DNA from: Batillaria attramentaria
Taxonomy: Eukaryota > Mollusca > Gastropoda > Batillariidae
Assembly (NCBI GenBank): GCA_018292915.2
Contig: JACVVK020000145.1
Span: 857,001-921,000 of the forward strand
Reading direction: 5' to 3'
Length of the DNA: 64,000 bases
A program made the position numbers and the translations under genes. The number at the start of each line of letters is the position of its first letter. The first letter of the stretch is position 1. The notes below the pieces were generated by a model. It was not told where the DNA came from. It searched no databases and was given only the letters and a program-made list of their open reading frames with translations. This document shows positions 63,201-64,000 of the stretch, piece after piece.

Positions 63201-64000
63201 GATTGTGTAACTAGATTTGGAGAGCTTTGTGATGGAATGACGGGGCCACGTTTTTGAAAACCACCAGTGATGTGGCATTAACTGATTTTAAGAACCCTGC
63301 TAATGTGCTGTTAGGAGAAATCACAAAGAGAGTATTCTGACTGTACAGATGTCCTGTATACAAGCATAACTGTAACAAAACATTGTATCGGTGTTAATCT
63401 GGGCAGCTTAAAGTTTCATTTTTTTTTTTACACCTTTTCTTCTCACACAGAATGTCCTGCACAGGAACTGTAGTAAGATGCATGTGGACGCAGGGATAAC
63501 CGTCCCCGTCAATGACAGTACTTGGTGTGACTGGGCACCATTTGGTGAGGAATATTTTCATTTCATGAATTTTCATTCCTTGATTTTCCACGAAGTAAGA
63601 TACATAAATTGCTGTGCAGTCATAACACAACAAAACAGTGATAAAGAGCACATTGTGGAGTTATGGATTCTACCACATGATCAACACACACACGGACACA
63701 CAAGCACATGATACAGTATCATAGTAATTTATCATAGAATACATGTAGAACAGAATTGAATTGTGCTTACTATGTGTATACATCACCACTGAGTCTTGAT
63801 TTCATTGCTGTCACCACAGGCTTTATGTGTATTCATTTATTAAATAAAAAATATCGATACATATGTCGTCATGATTGTTATTTTGCAGTCTGATAGCGAT
63901 ACGATTGAGGATTTGCCTTCCTCCATTTCAGATGAGGGTGATTATGCGACTATGTTTGGCAATCTGGATGTGGCTTTCCTGTCTGCATATGCTGTTGGCA
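57113..64000 (+). CDS. SLC37-family sugar-phosphate/phosphate antiporter, N-terminal four exons
   Basis: Join 57113-57219, 62413-62494, 63451-63544, 63932-64000 (runs off the window). All borders are GT/AG and phases 2, 0 and 1 match, giving 117 residues. Residues 37-63 form transmembrane helix 1 ending YASYHLSRKPFSVVK, the signature of SLC37A1/A2-type transporters. Arg56 corresponds to the substrate-phosphate-binding Arg of G6PT (SLC37A4) and GlpT. Residues 64-94 are the loop after TM1, with sequons NCS and NDST and the family motif W.C.DWAPF-like WCDWAPF. Residues 95-117 (DEGDY...GNLDVAFLSAYAVG) start TM2. Family members are ER-membrane MFS proteins exchanging glucose-6-phosphate for phosphate. 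Which paralogue (A1, A2 or A3) is not decided, although the WAPF and LSRKP wording favours A1/A2. Confidence 0.93.
57352..57770 (+). mobile_element. tRNA-derived SINE family 2, full-length-looking
   Basis: The head TGGTCTAGTGGTTAAGGCATCCG (A box) and CAGGTTCGAGTCCCCGG (B box) is followed by about 330 bp of body and an (ATACC)n tail at 57749-57766. It sits 130 bp after the SLC37 exon-1 donor in sense orientation. Confidence 0.85.
57978..58064 (-). mobile_element. SINE family 1 fragment, truncated at a MITE junction
   Basis: CAACGATGAAAAAGCCAGCACAAATATTTGGCCCCAGCCGGGATACGAA...GAGCATTAGAAGTCCAACGCT matches family 1. It then switches to CTCGAGGTTA of MITE family 2 in place of the expected CTACCATTCGGCC. 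Confidence 0.75.
58063..58396 (+). mobile_element. MITE family 2, copy 2
   Basis: TTTAACCTCGAACTAAACTAGCTCTAGGGTTAAATTTTCTTC through TAGGCCCGTAGCCGTGGGTTAAATTAACCTCGA matches 35935-36150. Ends CTCGAGGTTA and TTAACCTCGAG are inverted. It contains a (TTTC)n insertion at 58192-58210. Confidence 0.82.
58397..59424. other. SLC37 intron 1, nothing recognised
   Basis: An inverted pair, GCACTTATAGCACTGTTTC and AAACAGCGCTATAAGT, near 59201-59241 forms a potential hairpin; otherwise unassigned. Confidence 0.5.
59425..59972 (-). mobile_element. Nuclear-receptor-site element, copy 2 (inverted, 5' part)
   Basis: The reverse complement of 34538-35040 with few differences, lying in SLC37 intron 1. TCAAGGTCA or its complement occurs at 59503, 59647, 59663, 59780 and 59922. 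A C13/A-rich block at 59521-59553 replaces TTCCAAAAAAACG of copy 1. Confidence 0.88.
60057..60312. mobile_element. MITE with ~28-bp TIRs and TTATT flanks
   Basis: The ends AATGTGACGC....CCACGA..TGAGTC are inverted at 60057-60084 and 60285-60312. TTATT is present immediately outside both ends (60052-60056 and 60313-60317). 256 bp, non-coding. Confidence 0.87.
60313..61338. other. SLC37 intron 1, nothing recognised
   Basis: T9G12 junction at 60993-61013; no exon. Confidence 0.5.
61339..61499 (-). mobile_element. tRNA-derived SINE, family 1
   Basis: The minus strand runs GGGGGAGCTGAGACAGCCGAATGGTAGAGCATTGG, the B-box region GTTTGATTCTCGG, AATATTTGTGCTGGCC, and the tail side with CAAACACCC. Confidence 0.85.
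61845..62260 (-). mobile_element. tRNA-derived SINE, family 3 (complete-looking)
   Basis: On the minus strand the head GGCCGGTGGTCTAGTGGTTAAGAGAT and B box GGTTCGAGTTCCAC are followed by about 280 bp of body and a (TTA)n tail at 61845-61876. A headless relative lies at 11613-11850. Confidence 0.85.
62413..62494 (+). CDS. SLC37 coding exon 2 (TM helix 1)
   Basis: An 82-nt exon with acceptor TTCTGCAG and donor GAAG|GTGAGA. It encodes (R)YKIFILLFTFLC-YASYHLSRKPFSVVK, a hydrophobic helix followed by the SLC37 SRKP motif with its conserved phosphate-binding arginine. Confidence 0.95.
62608..62735 (-). mobile_element. SINE family 1 fragment
   Basis: GTCTTTGGGAGTTTCAGTGTCCGATTCCACCACATAATATTATGGGTAATATCAAAGACAGGGCAATAAG...GGCC matches family 1; the tRNA-like head is lost. 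Confidence 0.7.
62773..63163 (-). mobile_element. MITE family 1, copy D, expanded by homopolymers
   Basis: The minus strand begins CTGGGGAATT (63163) and ends AATCTCCCAG (62773). The body matches copies A-C (for example CTTCAAAAATGAAGTTAGACTGTG). It contains C18A14 at 62829-62860 and C20 at 63130-63149, where other copies have short runs. It lies in the SLC37 intron between exons 2 and 3. Confidence 0.87.
63451..63544 (+). CDS. SLC37 coding exon 3 (TM1-TM2 loop)
   Basis: A 94-nt exon with acceptor CTCACACAG and donor TTTG|GTGAGG, phase 0 to phase 1. It encodes NVLHRNCSKMHVDAGITVPV and then NDSTWCDWAPF. The WC.WAPF motif is typical of SLC37A1/A2. Two potential N-glycosylation sequons (NCS, NDS) fit a lumenal loop. 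Confidence 0.95.
63932..64000 (+). CDS. SLC37 coding exon 4 (start of TM helix 2), partial
   Basis: The acceptor CCATTTCAG gives G|AT GAG GGT..., encoding DEGDYATMFGNLDVAFLSAYAVG. This matches the Y..LG..D.AFL.AYA.G pattern of SLC37 TM2. A competing acceptor TTTGCAG about 43 nt upstream (63887-63889) would put TGA in frame at once, so the second is chosen. The exon continues beyond the window. Confidence 0.93.
   Translation, partial: MRVIMRLCLAIWMWLSCLHMLLA

Noticed and set aside
63890..63931. Upstream acceptor TTTGCAG for SLC37 exon 4
   Set aside because: It would place TGA as the first full codon in the required phase; the downstream CCATTTCAG keeps the frame and the family motif.

Overview
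This window is eukaryotic. It holds short spliced exons with GT/AG borders separated by kilobase introns, dense (CA)n/(GA)n microsatellites, long homopolymers, tRNA-derived SINEs, small terminal-inverted-repeat (TIR) elements and LINE remnants. Repeat style (tRNA-headed SINEs, frequent TACATGTA words, the recurring GGGAAGCAACT word) suggests a marine mollusc, perhaps a gastropod. That assignment is inference only.

Two protein-coding genes can be supported, and they diverge from an intergenic region of about 18.4 kb. On the minus strand, from 38692 down to at least 21046, lies the 5' coding part of a PDZ-RhoGEF (ARHGEF11/ARHGEF12 family). Five exons join in frame, giving a histidine-rich N-terminus, a short Ser-rich linker and most of a PDZ domain. 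A sixth very short exon at 15520-15562 is only a candidate. The RGS-like, DH and PH domains would lie beyond the left edge. On the plus strand, from 57113 to the right edge, are the first four coding exons of an SLC37-family sugar-phosphate/phosphate antiporter, with all splice phases agreeing.

Everything else is intron or intergenic DNA. Left part (1-21000): degenerate local tandem duplications (periods about 50-170 bp), microsatellites and two copies of a CTGGGGAATT-ended MITE. Middle (21000-38700): PDZ-RhoGEF introns with SINEs, a LINE 3' fragment, a TA-flanked palindromic MITE, another CTGGGGAATT copy, and a 1.1-kb element (34538-35625) carrying at least nine copies of TCAAGGTCA, the classical NR5A/ERR nuclear-receptor half-site. 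Right part (38700-64000): intergenic DNA with three copies of a roughly 280-bp repeat, a second inverted copy of the TCAAGGTCA element at 59425-59972 inside SLC37 intron 1, several MITEs and SINEs, and two perfect CRE palindromes upstream of SLC37.

The observations most worth following are the dispersed nuclear-receptor-site element; a pattern in which T(n)GG or CCA(n) junctions inside transposable elements have expanded into long T(n)G(n)/C(n)A(n) blocks, visible by comparing copies; and the His-rich N-terminus of the RhoGEF. No prokaryotic operon, CRISPR array or complete autonomous transposon was seen.
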